Source: Franzmannia qiaohouensis (GTDB taxonomy: Bacteria; Pseudomonadota; Gammaproteobacteria; Pseudomonadales; Halomonadaceae). From it: 64,000 bases of DNA. Within the stretch, counting starts at the first letter, position 1. Each line of letters starts with the position of its first letter. Made by a program: the position numbers and the translations under genes. This document shows, piece after piece, positions 15,141-23,517 of this stretch. The stretch spans positions 56,018 to 120,017 of the forward strand of contig NZ_JARWAM010000015.1 of assembly GCF_031451695.1 (NCBI RefSeq), read 5' to 3'. The notes under the pieces are model-generated. The model had not been told where the DNA came from, searched no databases, and was given only the letters and a program-made list of their open reading frames with translations.

Positions 15141-15941
15141 ATGACCACACTGCAACAACCGCGGCGCATCTGGTTGACGGGGGCTACGTCCGGCATTGGC
15201 CTGGCGCTTGCCGAACGGCTGCTGGCCGATGGCCACCGCGTAGCGCTGAGCGCGCGCAATGTCGATAAGCTCAATGCCCTGGCGGCGAGCTCCGACAACG
15301 CCCTGGTGGTCCCCCTCGACGTCGCCGATCGCAGCGCCGTACGCGCCGCCGGCCAGCGCCTCGAGGCACAGCTCGGCGGGCTCGACCTGGCGATACTCAA
15401 TGCCGGCACCTGCGAGTATCTCGATGCGCGCCGTTTTGACGTGGACCTGGTAGAACGCGTCTTTGCGCCCAATTTCTTCGGTGCCCTGTACGCCATGGAG
15501 ACGGCGCTGCCGCTGCTGCGCCGCGCCCGCGACCATGACGGCATTCGCCCGCTGCTGGCCGCCACCTCGAGCGCCTCGGCCTATGTGCCGCTGCCCCGCG
15601 CCGAGGCCTATGGTGCCTCCAAGGCCGCCCTCAGCTACTTCCTGGAGTCGCTGCGCCTCGATCTCGACGCCGAAGGCATCGACGTCAGCGTGATTCATCC
15701 CGGCTTCGTCAAGACGCCGCTCACCGACCGCAACGACTTCCCGATGCCGATGCGCATCAGCGCCGAGCAGGCCGCAGCGGCCATCGTCAAGGGCCTCGAC
15801 CGGCGCCAGCTCGACATCCATTTCCCACGCCGTTTCACCAACCTGGTACGGCTGATGGGCATCCTGCCACCGCGTCTGCGGCGGCGCCTCGGCCTGCGCA
15901 TGGTGCAAGGCGACGGCCACACCAGCGGAGGTAACGCATGA
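15141..15941 (+). CDS. Short-chain dehydrogenase/reductase of the lipid-modification operon
   Basis: A 266-aa classical SDR. The cofactor motif GATSGIG is at residues 14-20, NAG at 87-89, and the catalytic Ser near 143-145 with Tyr157-x3-Lys161 (YGASK). The C-terminal tail (RFTNLVRLMGILPPRLRRRLGLRMVQG) is basic and hydrophobic and may associate with membrane. It probably reduces or oxidises a lipid or fatty-acyl intermediate; the substrate is unknown. The stop codon overlaps the start of the FAD enzyme gene by 4 bp (15938-15941), so the two genes are translationally coupled. Confidence 0.88.
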   Translation: MTTLQQPRRIWLTGATSGIGLALAERLLADGHRVALSARNVDKLNALAASSDNALVVPLDVADRSAVRAAGQRLEAQLGGLDLAILNAGTCEYLDARRFDVDLVERVFAPNFFGALYAMETALPLLRRARDHDGIRPLLAATSSASAYVPLPRAEAYGASKAALSYFLESLRLDLDAEGIDVSVIHPGFVKTPLTDRNDFPMPMRISAEQAAAAIVKGLDRRQLDIHFPRRFTNLVRLMGILPPRLRRRLGLRMVQGDGHTSGGNA

Positions 15942-17113
15942 CGTCGCGACAGCGTATCGCCATCGTCGGCAGCGGCATCAGCGGCATGGCCGCCGGCTAC
16001 TACCTCACGCCTCGGCATGAGGTAACCCTGTTCGAGGCCGAGTCCCGGCTCGGCGGCCATACCGCGACCATCGACGTCAGCCTCGACGGCCGCGACTTCG
16101 AGTACAACGGCCACACCCTCACGTCGCTGTTCGCCCAGCGGCGCAACCTGGTGAGCCTGCGCTTCCATCGCATGCTGCGCGATATCCTGCGCTTCAACCG
16201 CCAGGCCAGCGCCGACCTCGACGCCGAGCGCCTCGACCCGGCCATGACCCTTGGCGACTATCTCTCGGCCGGCGGCTACGGCGATGACTTCCGCACCCGC
16301 TACCTGCTGCCCATGGGCGCGGCGATCTGGTCGGCGAGCATCGGCGACCTGATGGCCTTTCCGCTGCAGTTCTTCGTGCGCTTCTTCCGCCATCACGGGC
16401 TGCTGTCGGTCAGCAACCGTCCCCAGTGGTACACCCTGGTGGGCGGCTCAAGCGCCTACATTCCGGCACTCACCGCGCCTTATCGCGAGCGCATTCGCCT
16501 GGCGAGCCCGGTACGCGCAATACGCCGCGACGCCCAGGGCGTGACGCTGACCAGCCGCCACGGCGAGGAGCGTTTCGACCAGGTAGTGCTGGCCTGCCAC
16601 GCCGACCAGGCGCTGGCCATGCTCAGCGACCCGAGCGACGCCGAGCGCGAGATCCTCGCGGCGCTGCCGTATCAATCCAACGACGTGGTCCTGCATACCG
16701 ATACCCGCCTGCTGCCACGCCGCCGGCGCGCCTGGGCCAGCTGGAACTATCGGCTCGATGGCCGCGACGCCGATGCCCGGGTCTCGGTGACCTACGACAT
16801 GAATATTCTCCAGCGCCTCGAGAGCCCGCACACTTTCTGCGTGACGCTCAACGACAGCCAGGCCATCGACCCGCAGAAGGTGCTGGGGCGTTTCGACTAC
16901 GCCCATCCCCAGTTCACCCTCGCCGGCGAGACCGCCAAGGCGCGCCACGCCGAGATCTCCGGCAGCCAGCGGCGGACCCACTTCTGCGGCGCCTACTGGC
17001 GCAGCGGCTTTCACGAAGACGGCGTATGGAGTGCGCTGCGCGTGGCCCGGTCGCTGGGCAGCGACGCAGCATCTCCGGCCGGCACCCAGCCCTTGGCCGA
17101 GGAGCGCGCATGA
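15938..17113 (+). CDS. FAD-dependent amine-oxidase-like oxidoreductase
   Basis: A 391-aa flavoprotein. The N-terminal motif VGSGISGMAAGYYL and EAESRLGGHTATIDV bind FAD. The C-terminal end, RRTHFCGAYWRSGFHEDGVWSALRVARSL, is typical of the COG2907 amine-oxidase-like family, which also includes desaturase-like members. COG2907 genes normally sit next to DUF1365 and CFA-like genes, as here. I infer oxidation of a membrane lipid chain. The gene overlaps both neighbours by 4 bp (15938-15941 and 17110-17113). Confidence 0.88.
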   Translation: MTSRQRIAIVGSGISGMAAGYYLTPRHEVTLFEAESRLGGHTATIDVSLDGRDFEYNGHTLTSLFAQRRNLVSLRFHRMLRDILRFNRQASADLDAERLDPAMTLGDYLSAGGYGDDFRTRYLLPMGAAIWSASIGDLMAFPLQFFVRFFRHHGLLSVSNRPQWYTLVGGSSAYIPALTAPYRERIRLASPVRAIRRDAQGVTLTSRHGEERFDQVVLACHADQALAMLSDPSDAEREILAALPYQSNDVVLHTDTRLLPRRRRAWASWNYRLDGRDADARVSVTYDMNILQRLESPHTFCVTLNDSQAIDPQKVLGRFDYAHPQFTLAGETAKARHAEISGSQRRTHFCGAYWRSGFHEDGVWSALRVARSLGSDAASPAGTQPLAEERA

Positions 17114-17871
17114 GTCAGCCACACTCGCGCATCTACCGCGGCGAACTGCGCCACCGGCGCTTCACCCCGCGCGCCCACGCCTTCAGCTACCAGGTGTGGA
17201 TGGCCTGGCTCGACCTCGACGAGCTGCCCGCGCTGTTCGACGGCGTGCCGGGTTTCAGCGCGCGGCGCCCGGCACTGGCACGCTTCCGACGCAAGGACTA
17301 CCTGACGCCCCACGACCGACCGCTGGCGACGGTGGTGCGCGAGGAGCTCGAGCGCCAGCTCGGTGCGGCCCCGGGTGGGCGCATCTGCGTGCTGACCCAG
17401 CTGCGCACCCTCGGCATGGGCTTCAACCCGATCTCGGTCTACTACGCCTACGACCGCGACGGCGCCCTGCGCGCGGTGCTCGGCGAGGTCAGCAACACCC
17501 CCTGGGGTGAGCGGGTGCGCTACGCCTGCGCAGTCGATCCGCAGCGTCACAGCCATGCCGCCGAGTTCGCCAAGGCCATGCACGTGTCACCCTTCAATCC
17601 CATGGACATGACCTACCGCTGGCGCTTCAACGCCCCCGGCGAGCAGCTGCTGCTGCACATGGAGAACTGGAAGGACGAGCGCTGCCACTTCGACGCCACC
17701 CTGACCCTCGAGGCACGTCCGGCAACCCGCGGCGTGCTGCTTGCCAGCCTGGCGCGGCAGCCGTGGATGAGCCTCAAGACCCTGGCCGGCATCCATTTCG
17801 AGGCGCTGCGGCTGTGGGCCAAGGGCGTCCCCGTTCATGATCACCCCCATCGCGAGGAGACACCGTCGTGA
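17110..17871 (+). CDS. DUF1365 family protein
   Basis: A 253-aa protein. The start MSQPHSRIYRGELRHRRFTP and internal motifs (FNPISVYYAYDRDG, HVSPFNPMDMTYRWRF) are diagnostic for DUF1365 (COG3496). No catalytic mechanism is established for the family to my knowledge. The family consistently co-occurs with a COG2907 FAD enzyme and a CFA-like methyltransferase, so a lipid-modification role is inferred. The ATG at 17110 overlaps the FAD gene's stop, and its own stop overlaps the GTG of the next gene, giving tight translational coupling. Confidence 0.9.
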   Translation: MSQPHSRIYRGELRHRRFTPRAHAFSYQVWMAWLDLDELPALFDGVPGFSARRPALARFRRKDYLTPHDRPLATVVREELERQLGAAPGGRICVLTQLRTLGMGFNPISVYYAYDRDGALRAVLGEVSNTPWGERVRYACAVDPQRHSHAAEFAKAMHVSPFNPMDMTYRWRFNAPGEQLLLHMENWKDERCHFDATLTLEARPATRGVLLASLARQPWMSLKTLAGIHFEALRLWAKGVPVHDHPHREETPS

Positions 17872-19136
17872 GTACGACACGCTCTGCCACCTCACAGGAC
17901 CTGCCACGCCACGGCAGCCGTCTGATTCGTCTCGTCAAGCCGCGCCTGCTGGCCCAGCTGGACGCCCTGGAAGGCGGTCAGGTCACCTTGATCGAGGGCG
18001 ACCACTGCCAGCAGCTGGGCCGCGGGGGCCCGCTGCACGTCACCCTGCGGGTGCACCGCCACGGAGCCTGGAAGCGCCTGGCGCTGGGCGGCACGGTGGG
18101 TGCCGCCGAGGCCTACATGGACGGCGACTGGGACTGCGACGACCTGGTCGCCCTGACGCGACTGTTCGCCATCAACCTGGAGCGCGTCAACGGCGAGGTC
18201 GAGAACGGCAGCGCGCGGCTCGGGCGCTGGCTGCTGAATGCGCTCTACGGCCTGCAGCGCAATACCCTGCGCGGTTCGAAGCGCAATATCTCGGCCCACT
18301 ACGATCTCGGCAACGATCTGTTCGAGACCTTTCTCGACCGCCAGCACTGGATGTACTCGAGCGCGCTGTTCCCCCACGCCGAGGCGAGCCTGGAGCAGGC
18401 CTCGACCCACAAGCTCGACGTGATGCTCGACAAGCTCGATGTCGGCCCCCAGCACCATCTGCTGGAGATCGGCACCGGCTGGGGTGGCCTGGCGATCCAC
18501 GCCGCCAAGACCCGCGGCTGCCGGGTGACCACCACCACCATCTCCGCCGAGCAGTACGCGCATACCGCTCAACGCATCGCCGCGGAAGGCCTCGGCGACC
18601 GAATCACCCTGCTGCAGCAGGATTATCGCGAGCTGGAGGGGCGCTACGACCGGCTGATCTCGGTGGAGATGATCGAAGCCGTCGGCCATCAGTACCTCGA
18701 CACCTACCTGACGACCCTCGACCGTCTGCTCACCGATGACGGCCAGGCCATGCTGCAAGCCATCACCATTCGCGACCAGCGCTTCGAGGCCGCCAAGCGC
18801 GACATGGATTTCATCAAGCGCTATATCTTTCCCGGCGGTTTTCTGCCCTCGCATCACGCCATCCTCGCCAGCCTCAGCCGACGTACCAGCCTCAATGTTC
18901 TGGCGCTGGACGAGATCGGCCTGCACTACGCGCGCACCCTGCGCGAGTGGCGCCAGCGCTTCGAGGCCAGTCTCGACAGCATCCGCCGTATGGGGTACGA
19001 CGAGCGCTTCATTCGCATGTGGCGCTACTACCTGTGCTACTGCGAAGGGGGCTTCCTGGAGCGCACCATCGGCACCTGCCACCTGCTGCTGGCCAAACCC
19101 GGGGCTCGCCCGGCACCGCTGACGGGCGCGGTATGA
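17868..19136 (+). CDS. Cyclopropane-fatty-acid-synthase-like SAM-dependent enzyme, divergent paralogue
   Basis: A 422-aa protein in the CFA/mycolic-acid methyltransferase family, about 40 aa longer than E. coli Cfa at the N-terminus. The SAM-binding motif LEIGTGWGG is at residues 199-207, the YDLGNDLF region at 145-152, and the acidic residue of EMIEAVG is Glu270. Two residues differ from the E. coli bicarbonate site as I remember it: the Cys of YSCA is Ser165 (YSSA), and the His after the SAM domain is Gln297 (MLQAI). The substrate should be an unsaturated phospholipid acyl chain, but cyclopropanation itself is uncertain. It starts at a GTG preceded by GAGGAGA and overlaps both neighbours. 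Confidence 0.88.
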   Translation: MSTTRSATSQDLPRHGSRLIRLVKPRLLAQLDALEGGQVTLIEGDHCQQLGRGGPLHVTLRVHRHGAWKRLALGGTVGAAEAYMDGDWDCDDLVALTRLFAINLERVNGEVENGSARLGRWLLNALYGLQRNTLRGSKRNISAHYDLGNDLFETFLDRQHWMYSSALFPHAEASLEQASTHKLDVMLDKLDVGPQHHLLEIGTGWGGLAIHAAKTRGCRVTTTTISAEQYAHTAQRIAAEGLGDRITLLQQDYRELEGRYDRLISVEMIEAVGHQYLDTYLTTLDRLLTDDGQAMLQAITIRDQRFEAAKRDMDFIKRYIFPGGFLPSHHAILASLSRRTSLNVLALDEIGLHYARTLREWRQRFEASLDSIRRMGYDERFIRMWRYYLCYCEGGFLERTIGTCHLLLAKPGARPAPLTGAV

Positions 19137-19666
19137 TCCTGGCTCGCCTGCAGGATCCGCAGGTGCGGCGGGCGGTGTATAACGTGGCGGCCTTTCAGGT
19201 CGGCTGGTTCAGCTGCGTGCTGGGCGGCTCGCTGATCGGAGCGCTGGTGGCTGCGCTGGTCATCGGCGTCCACCTGCGCTGCTTGGCGGGCGCTGGGGAG
19301 TGGCGCTGGCTGGCGGGGTTCGCCGCGCTGGGGCTGGCGATCGACGGCGGATTGAGCCTGGCCGGCGGCTTCGACTTCGGCGCCGACCAGTGGGGGGTGC
19401 TACCGCTGTGGCTATGGCTGCTGTGGCCGCTGTTCGCCACCCTGCTGCACCACCCGCTGCGTTGGCTGTGGCAGCATCCGTGGCTGGCCATGCTGGGCGG
19501 CGCCACCAGCGGCCCGTCGTCGTACTTTGCCGGCGCGCACCTGGCCGGCGTCGAGCTGGCCACGTGGCTGCTGCCGGCCCAGGCCGCGGTGTGGGCTTTG
19601 CTGTGCCTGTGGCTATGTCGGCGCCTCGGTCGAGAGGCTCAGGCCGGCTGCGGGGTGCCCAGCTGA
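19133..19666 (+). CDS. DUF2878 family integral membrane protein
   Basis: A 177-aa protein with about five hydrophobic segments rich in Trp and Leu (for example WLAGFAALGLAIDGGLSLAGG and LPLWLWLLWPLFATLLHHPLRW). The pattern matches DUF2878, a membrane family found at the end of CFA/DUF1365 operons. It could form the membrane scaffold of the lipid-modification enzymes, but this is inferred from position only. The ATG at 19133 overlaps the CFA-like stop. Its own 3' end overlaps the convergent GGDEF/EAL gene by 28 bp (19639-19666). Confidence 0.85.
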   Translation: MILARLQDPQVRRAVYNVAAFQVGWFSCVLGGSLIGALVAALVIGVHLRCLAGAGEWRWLAGFAALGLAIDGGLSLAGGFDFGADQWGVLPLWLWLLWPLFATLLHHPLRWLWQHPWLAMLGGATSGPSSYFAGAHLAGVELATWLLPAQAAVWALLCLWLCRRLGREAQAGCGVPS

Positions 19667-21468
19667 TGTGCCTCGACCTCTGCCGCCGGCAACGGCCTGG
19701 AGAACAGGAAGCCCTGCACCAGCGGGCAGCCGTGCTCGAGCAGGAACTGGCGCTGGGCCTCGGTCTCCACCCCTTCGGCGATGACCTCGAGATCGAGACC
19801 GCGTGCCATGGCCAGCACCGCACTGACGATCGAGGCATCGGCCGGATCGTCGGGCAGGGCACTGACAAAGGCGCGGTCGAGCTTGAGCTTGTCCACCGGC
19901 AGGCGCTTCAAGTAGCTCAGCGACGAATAGCCGGTGCCGAAGTCGTCGATGGCGATCTGATGGCCCAGCGCGCGCAGCGCCGCCATGCGCGGGTAGATAT
20001 CGCCGGCACGCTCGTCGAGCAGCACCGACTCGGTGAGCTCCAGCCCCAACAGGCTGGCCGGCAGCTGATGCTGAGACAGGCAGGCCGCCAGCCGCGACTC
20101 GAGATCGCCCTGGATCAGCTGAATGGCCGAGATATTGACCCATATCGGCACCGCCGGCATACCGGCCAGGCGCCAGTTGGCCAGCTGCGCCGCGGCGCGC
20201 TCGACCACCCAGTTGCCCAGCGCACTCATCATGCCGTGGCGCTCGGCCAGCGGGATGAAATCAGCCGGCGAGATCATGCCGTGCTGGGGATGGCGCCAGC
20301 GCAGCAGCGCCTCCATGCCAACCAGCTCGCCGCTGTCGAGACGGTGCTGGGTCTGGTAGTGAAGCTCGAGCTGACCGCCGCTGGCCAGGGCTGCGCGCAG
20401 GTCGTTGACCAGTGCCAGCTGGCGGTCACCGGCAACGTCCAGCGACGGGCGGAAGCGCTGGTCGTGATTGCGTCCGTGACGCTTGGCGCTGTACAGCGCC
20501 GACTCCAGGCGCTGAAACAGCACCCCGGAGTCGCGGCCATCCTCCGGCGCGCGGCAGCTGCCTATGGTCAACCCCAGGCGCAGGCTATGACCGTTGAGCT
20601 CGAACGGCTCGCTGAGATGCGCACGCAGGCCGGCGACCCACTTGTCGTGGTCATCGAATGTGGTGGTACGAATCACCATGAACTCGTCGCCGCCGAGCCG
20701 CCCGACCACCCCACCGGCGACGTGGCCGGCCAGGCGCTGGCCGAAGCGCGCCAGCAGCCGGTCGCCAAGATCGACGCCCATGGCATCGTTGACCGCCTTG
20801 AAACCGTCGATGTCGATCAGGGCGATATCCAGGCCCTCGCCGGCACGCAGGTGGCGCAGTCGCGAGGTCATCAGGTCATGCAGGCGGCGCCGGTTGGGCA
20901 GGCCGGTGAGCGGATCCTCGAAGCCGATCCGGCGCAGATCCTGCTCGCGGGCCTTGTGGCGGGAGATATCGGTAAACATGCCGACGTAGTGGCTGATACG
21001 ACCGCGCTCATCCGGGCACGCCTGGACGCGCAGCCACTCGGGGTATTCGTCGCCGTGCTTGCGGCGGTTCCAGATTTCACCTTCCCAGCGGCCGGTGGTG
21101 GTCAACGACTGCCAGTAGCGCTCGTAGAACACCTTGTCGTGACGCCCGGCGGAGAGCATCGACGGATCCTGGCCCTCGACGTCTTCTCTGGCGTAGCCGG
21201 TGATCTTGGTAAAGGCGGGGTTGACGGCAACGATGCGATTGCGCGCATCGCTGATCATCACGCCATCCTCGGAGAGCATCAGCGCCGCCTCGGAGAGCCG
21301 CGCACGGCGATGCTCCCTGCGCACCTGGCGCCAGGCATCGAACAGGCCCAACGCAATGATCGCCACCACCGTAAGGCGTAGCCACACGCCCGGCAGCCAG
21401 CTCACCGCCGCCAGGCCGGCCAGAGCCAGCCAGACTAGCGGCCGGCTAAGCGAGAAGTGTGGCCACAT
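19639..21468 (-). CDS. PAS-GGDEF-EAL protein (dual-domain cyclic-di-GMP enzyme)
   Basis: A 609-aa inner-membrane protein. Two N-terminal hydrophobic segments (about residues 10-45) are followed by a PAS sensor (about 60-175). A GGDEF diguanylate cyclase domain carries an intact GGDEF motif, and a C-terminal EAL phosphodiesterase domain carries EALLRW, NISAIQL, ELTES, DDFGTGYSS and EGVE. All key motifs look intact in both domains, so it may make and degrade cyclic-di-GMP, with the PAS domain choosing between them. No obvious cognate effector lies nearby. Its 3' end overlaps the DUF2878 gene by 28 bp. Confidence 0.93.
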   Translation of the reverse strand: MWPHFSLSRPLVWLALAGLAAVSWLPGVWLRLTVVAIIALGLFDAWRQVRREHRRARLSEAALMLSEDGVMISDARNRIVAVNPAFTKITGYAREDVEGQDPSMLSAGRHDKVFYERYWQSLTTTGRWEGEIWNRRKHGDEYPEWLRVQACPDERGRISHYVGMFTDISRHKAREQDLRRIGFEDPLTGLPNRRRLHDLMTSRLRHLRAGEGLDIALIDIDGFKAVNDAMGVDLGDRLLARFGQRLAGHVAGGVVGRLGGDEFMVIRTTTFDDHDKWVAGLRAHLSEPFELNGHSLRLGLTIGSCRAPEDGRDSGVLFQRLESALYSAKRHGRNHDQRFRPSLDVAGDRQLALVNDLRAALASGGQLELHYQTQHRLDSGELVGMEALLRWRHPQHGMISPADFIPLAERHGMMSALGNWVVERAAAQLANWRLAGMPAVPIWVNISAIQLIQGDLESRLAACLSQHQLPASLLGLELTESVLLDERAGDIYPRMAALRALGHQIAIDDFGTGYSSLSYLKRLPVDKLKLDRAFVSALPDDPADASIVSAVLAMARGLDLEVIAEGVETEAQRQFLLEHGCPLVQGFLFSRPLPAAEVEAHQLGTPQPA

Positions 21469-21610
21469 GGCACAGTGTCGTGAAATCGGGGGTCAATGCG
21501 TTGCCCTGCCTCGTGGCGGTTTGTCATCATCACTGGTTTATCGGCATCATGCCCCCAGGCTGAAGGGCAATGCAAAAAATGCCCGCCAACGCAGCGACAT
21601 ACGGCCGGCG

Positions 21611-21638
21611 TGCAATCGCTGCCCGCTGTCAGTAGAAT
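21611..21638 (+). promoter_or_regulatory. Possible fabA promoter
   Basis: In the 226-bp gap before fabA, TAGAAT (21633-21638) is a good -10. The best -35 is poor (TGCAAT, 21611-21616, 16-bp spacer). It would give a leader of about 50 nt. I found no clear FabR- or FadR-type palindrome in the gap. Confidence 0.35.
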
Positions 21639-21694
21639 GCAGCCAATCCGCGTGCAGCGCGCGCCACAATAAATTCGACTCTCGGAACGACTCA

Positions 21695-22210
21695 GTGACC
21701 AAGCAAGAATCCTATAGCCGTGACGAGCTGCTGGCATGCAGCCGAGGCGAACTGTTCGGCCCAGGCAATGCTCAGCTGCCGGCCCCCAACATGCTGATGC
21801 TCGATCGCATCGTGCGCATCAACGAGGCAGGCGGTGATCACGGTAAAGGCGAGCTGATCGCCGAGCTCGATATCGTCCCCGACCTGTGGTTCTTCGACTG
21901 CCACTTCCCCGGCGATCCGGTGATGCCCGGCTGCCTGGGCCTCGACGCCATGTGGCAGCTGGTCGGCTTCTATCTCGGCTGGCTCGGCCATCCCGGTCGC
22001 GGCCGTGCACTGGGCTGCGGTGAGGTCAAGTTCACCGGCCAGATCCTGCCTGAGGCCAAGAAGGTCACCTACCATATCAATATCAAGCGCATCATCACCC
22101 GGCGCCTGATTCTGGGCATGGCTGACGGCACCGTGACCGTCGACGGCCGCGACATCTATCAGGCCAACGACCTGCGTGTCGGCCTGTTTACCTCTACCGC
22201 GAATTTCTGA
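21695..22210 (+). CDS. fabA: 3-hydroxydecanoyl-ACP dehydratase/isomerase FabA
   Basis: A 171-aa cytosolic enzyme that dehydrates 3-hydroxydecanoyl-ACP and isomerises trans-2- to cis-3-decenoyl-ACP, the branch point to unsaturated fatty acids. Active-site His70 (CHFPGDP) and Asp84 (GLDAMWQL) are present. The GTG at 21695 gives the family N-terminus and the expected length (E. coli 172 aa). An in-frame extension upstream is not family-like. The Shine-Dalgarno is weak. fabB follows after 12 bp, the classical type II unsaturated fatty-acid pair. Its products are the likely substrates of the CFA-like enzyme nearby. Confidence 0.97.
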   Translation: MTKQESYSRDELLACSRGELFGPGNAQLPAPNMLMLDRIVRINEAGGDHGKGELIAELDIVPDLWFFDCHFPGDPVMPGCLGLDAMWQLVGFYLGWLGHPGRGRALGCGEVKFTGQILPEAKKVTYHINIKRIITRRLILGMADGTVTVDGRDIYQANDLRVGLFTSTANF

Positions 22211-22222
22211 CAGGAGGCTCCC

Positions 22223-23440
22223 ATGCGACGAGTGGTAGTCACCGGACTGGGCATCGTGTCCTGCCTCGGCAACGACCAGCACCAGGTCCTCGATGCGCTC
22301 AAGGCAGGGCGCTCGGGCATTCGCTTCAAGGATGAATACGCCGAGCGTGGCTTCCGCAGTCAGGTCGCCGGCGTGGTCGATATCGACCTCGATGCCCTGA
22401 TCGACCGCAAGCTGCGCCGCTTCATGGGCGATGCCGCGGCCTACGCCTATGTCTCCATGGCCCAGGCCATCGAAGATGCCGGCCTCAGCGAGGCCCAGGT
22501 CTCCCACGAGCGCACCGGCCTGATCGCCGGCTCCGGCGGCGCCTCCAGCGCCAACCAGGTCGAGGCCGCCGACGTGATGCGCGACAAGGGCCTGCGCCGC
22601 GTGGGCCCCTACCGGGTGACGCGCACCATGGGCAGTACCGTCTCGGCCTGCCTGGCCACACCGTTCAAGATCAAGGGCGTCAACTACTCGATCTCCTCGG
22701 CCTGCGCCACCTCGGCGCACTGCATCGGCAGCGCCGTGGAGCAGATCCAGCTCGGCAAGCAGGATGTGGTCTTCGCCGGCGGCGGCGAGGAGGAGCACTG
22801 GACACTCTCCTGCCTGTTCGACGCCATGGGCGCGCTATCGACCCACTATAACGACACCCCGGAGAAGGCCTCACGCCCCTACGACAAGGCCCGCGACGGC
22901 TTCGTCATCGCCGGCGGCGGTGGCATGCTGGTGCTCGAGGAGCTCGAGCACGCCAAGGCCCGCGGCGCCAAGATCTACGCCGAGGTCACCGGCTACGGCG
23001 CCACCTCCGACGGCCACGACATGGTGGCACCGTCCGGCGAGGGCGCGGCGCGCTGCATGCGTCAGGCACTGGCCACCGTCAACGGCAGCATTGACTACAT
23101 CAACACCCACGGCACCTCGACGCCGGTGGGCGATGTCGCCGAGCTCAAGGCGGTGCGTGAGGTGTTCGGCGACAAGACCCCGGCGATGAGCTCGACCAAG
23201 TCGCTGACCGGCCACTCGCTGGGCGCCACCGGCGTGCAGGAGGCGATCTACTCGCTGCTGATGATGGAGCACGATTTCATCACCGCCTCGGCCAACGTCG
23301 ATGACCTCGACGAGCAGGCCGCCGGCTTCGATATCGTGACCCAGCGGCGCGACGGTGCCCAGGTCAACCGTGTGCTCTCCAACAGCTTCGGGTTTGGCGG
23401 CACCAATGCCTGCCTGGTGCTGGAGAAGCTCAGCGACTGA
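22223..23440 (+). CDS. fabB: 3-oxoacyl-ACP synthase I FabB
   Basis: A 405-aa condensing enzyme that elongates cis-3-decenoyl-ACP in unsaturated fatty-acid synthesis. The nucleophile Cys161 (SSACATSAHC) and the catalytic histidines His296 (NTHGTS) and His331 (TGHSLGA) are present. The ATG has an AGGAGG site 7 bp upstream. It is co-transcribed with fabA and followed by a strong hairpin. Confidence 0.97.
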   Translation: MRRVVVTGLGIVSCLGNDQHQVLDALKAGRSGIRFKDEYAERGFRSQVAGVVDIDLDALIDRKLRRFMGDAAAYAYVSMAQAIEDAGLSEAQVSHERTGLIAGSGGASSANQVEAADVMRDKGLRRVGPYRVTRTMGSTVSACLATPFKIKGVNYSISSACATSAHCIGSAVEQIQLGKQDVVFAGGGEEEHWTLSCLFDAMGALSTHYNDTPEKASRPYDKARDGFVIAGGGGMLVLEELEHAKARGAKIYAEVTGYGATSDGHDMVAPSGEGAARCMRQALATVNGSIDYINTHGTSTPVGDVAELKAVREVFGDKTPAMSSTKSLTGHSLGATGVQEAIYSLLMMEHDFITASANVDDLDEQAAGFDIVTQRRDGAQVNRVLSNSFGFGGTNACLVLEKLSD

Positions 23441-23463
23441 GCGTCACGCGCAGCAACCGCATA

Positions 23464-23499
23464 ACGATGAACGGCGCCCCGCGGGGCGCCGTTCGTCGT
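23464..23499. terminator. Long hairpin between convergent fabB and the PlsC-like gene
   Basis: Seventeen-base arms (one T-G pair) around a 2-nt centre at 23481-23482 form an almost perfect palindrome between two convergent stop codons. No T-run follows on either strand. It is well placed as a bidirectional terminator or 3'-end barrier. Confidence 0.6.
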
Positions 23500-23517
23500 C
23501 AAGGTCCATGCAACCGC

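Noticed and set aside
23469..23494. Operator palindrome after fabB
   Set aside because: Its position between two convergent stop codons and its length fit a bidirectional terminator better than an operator.
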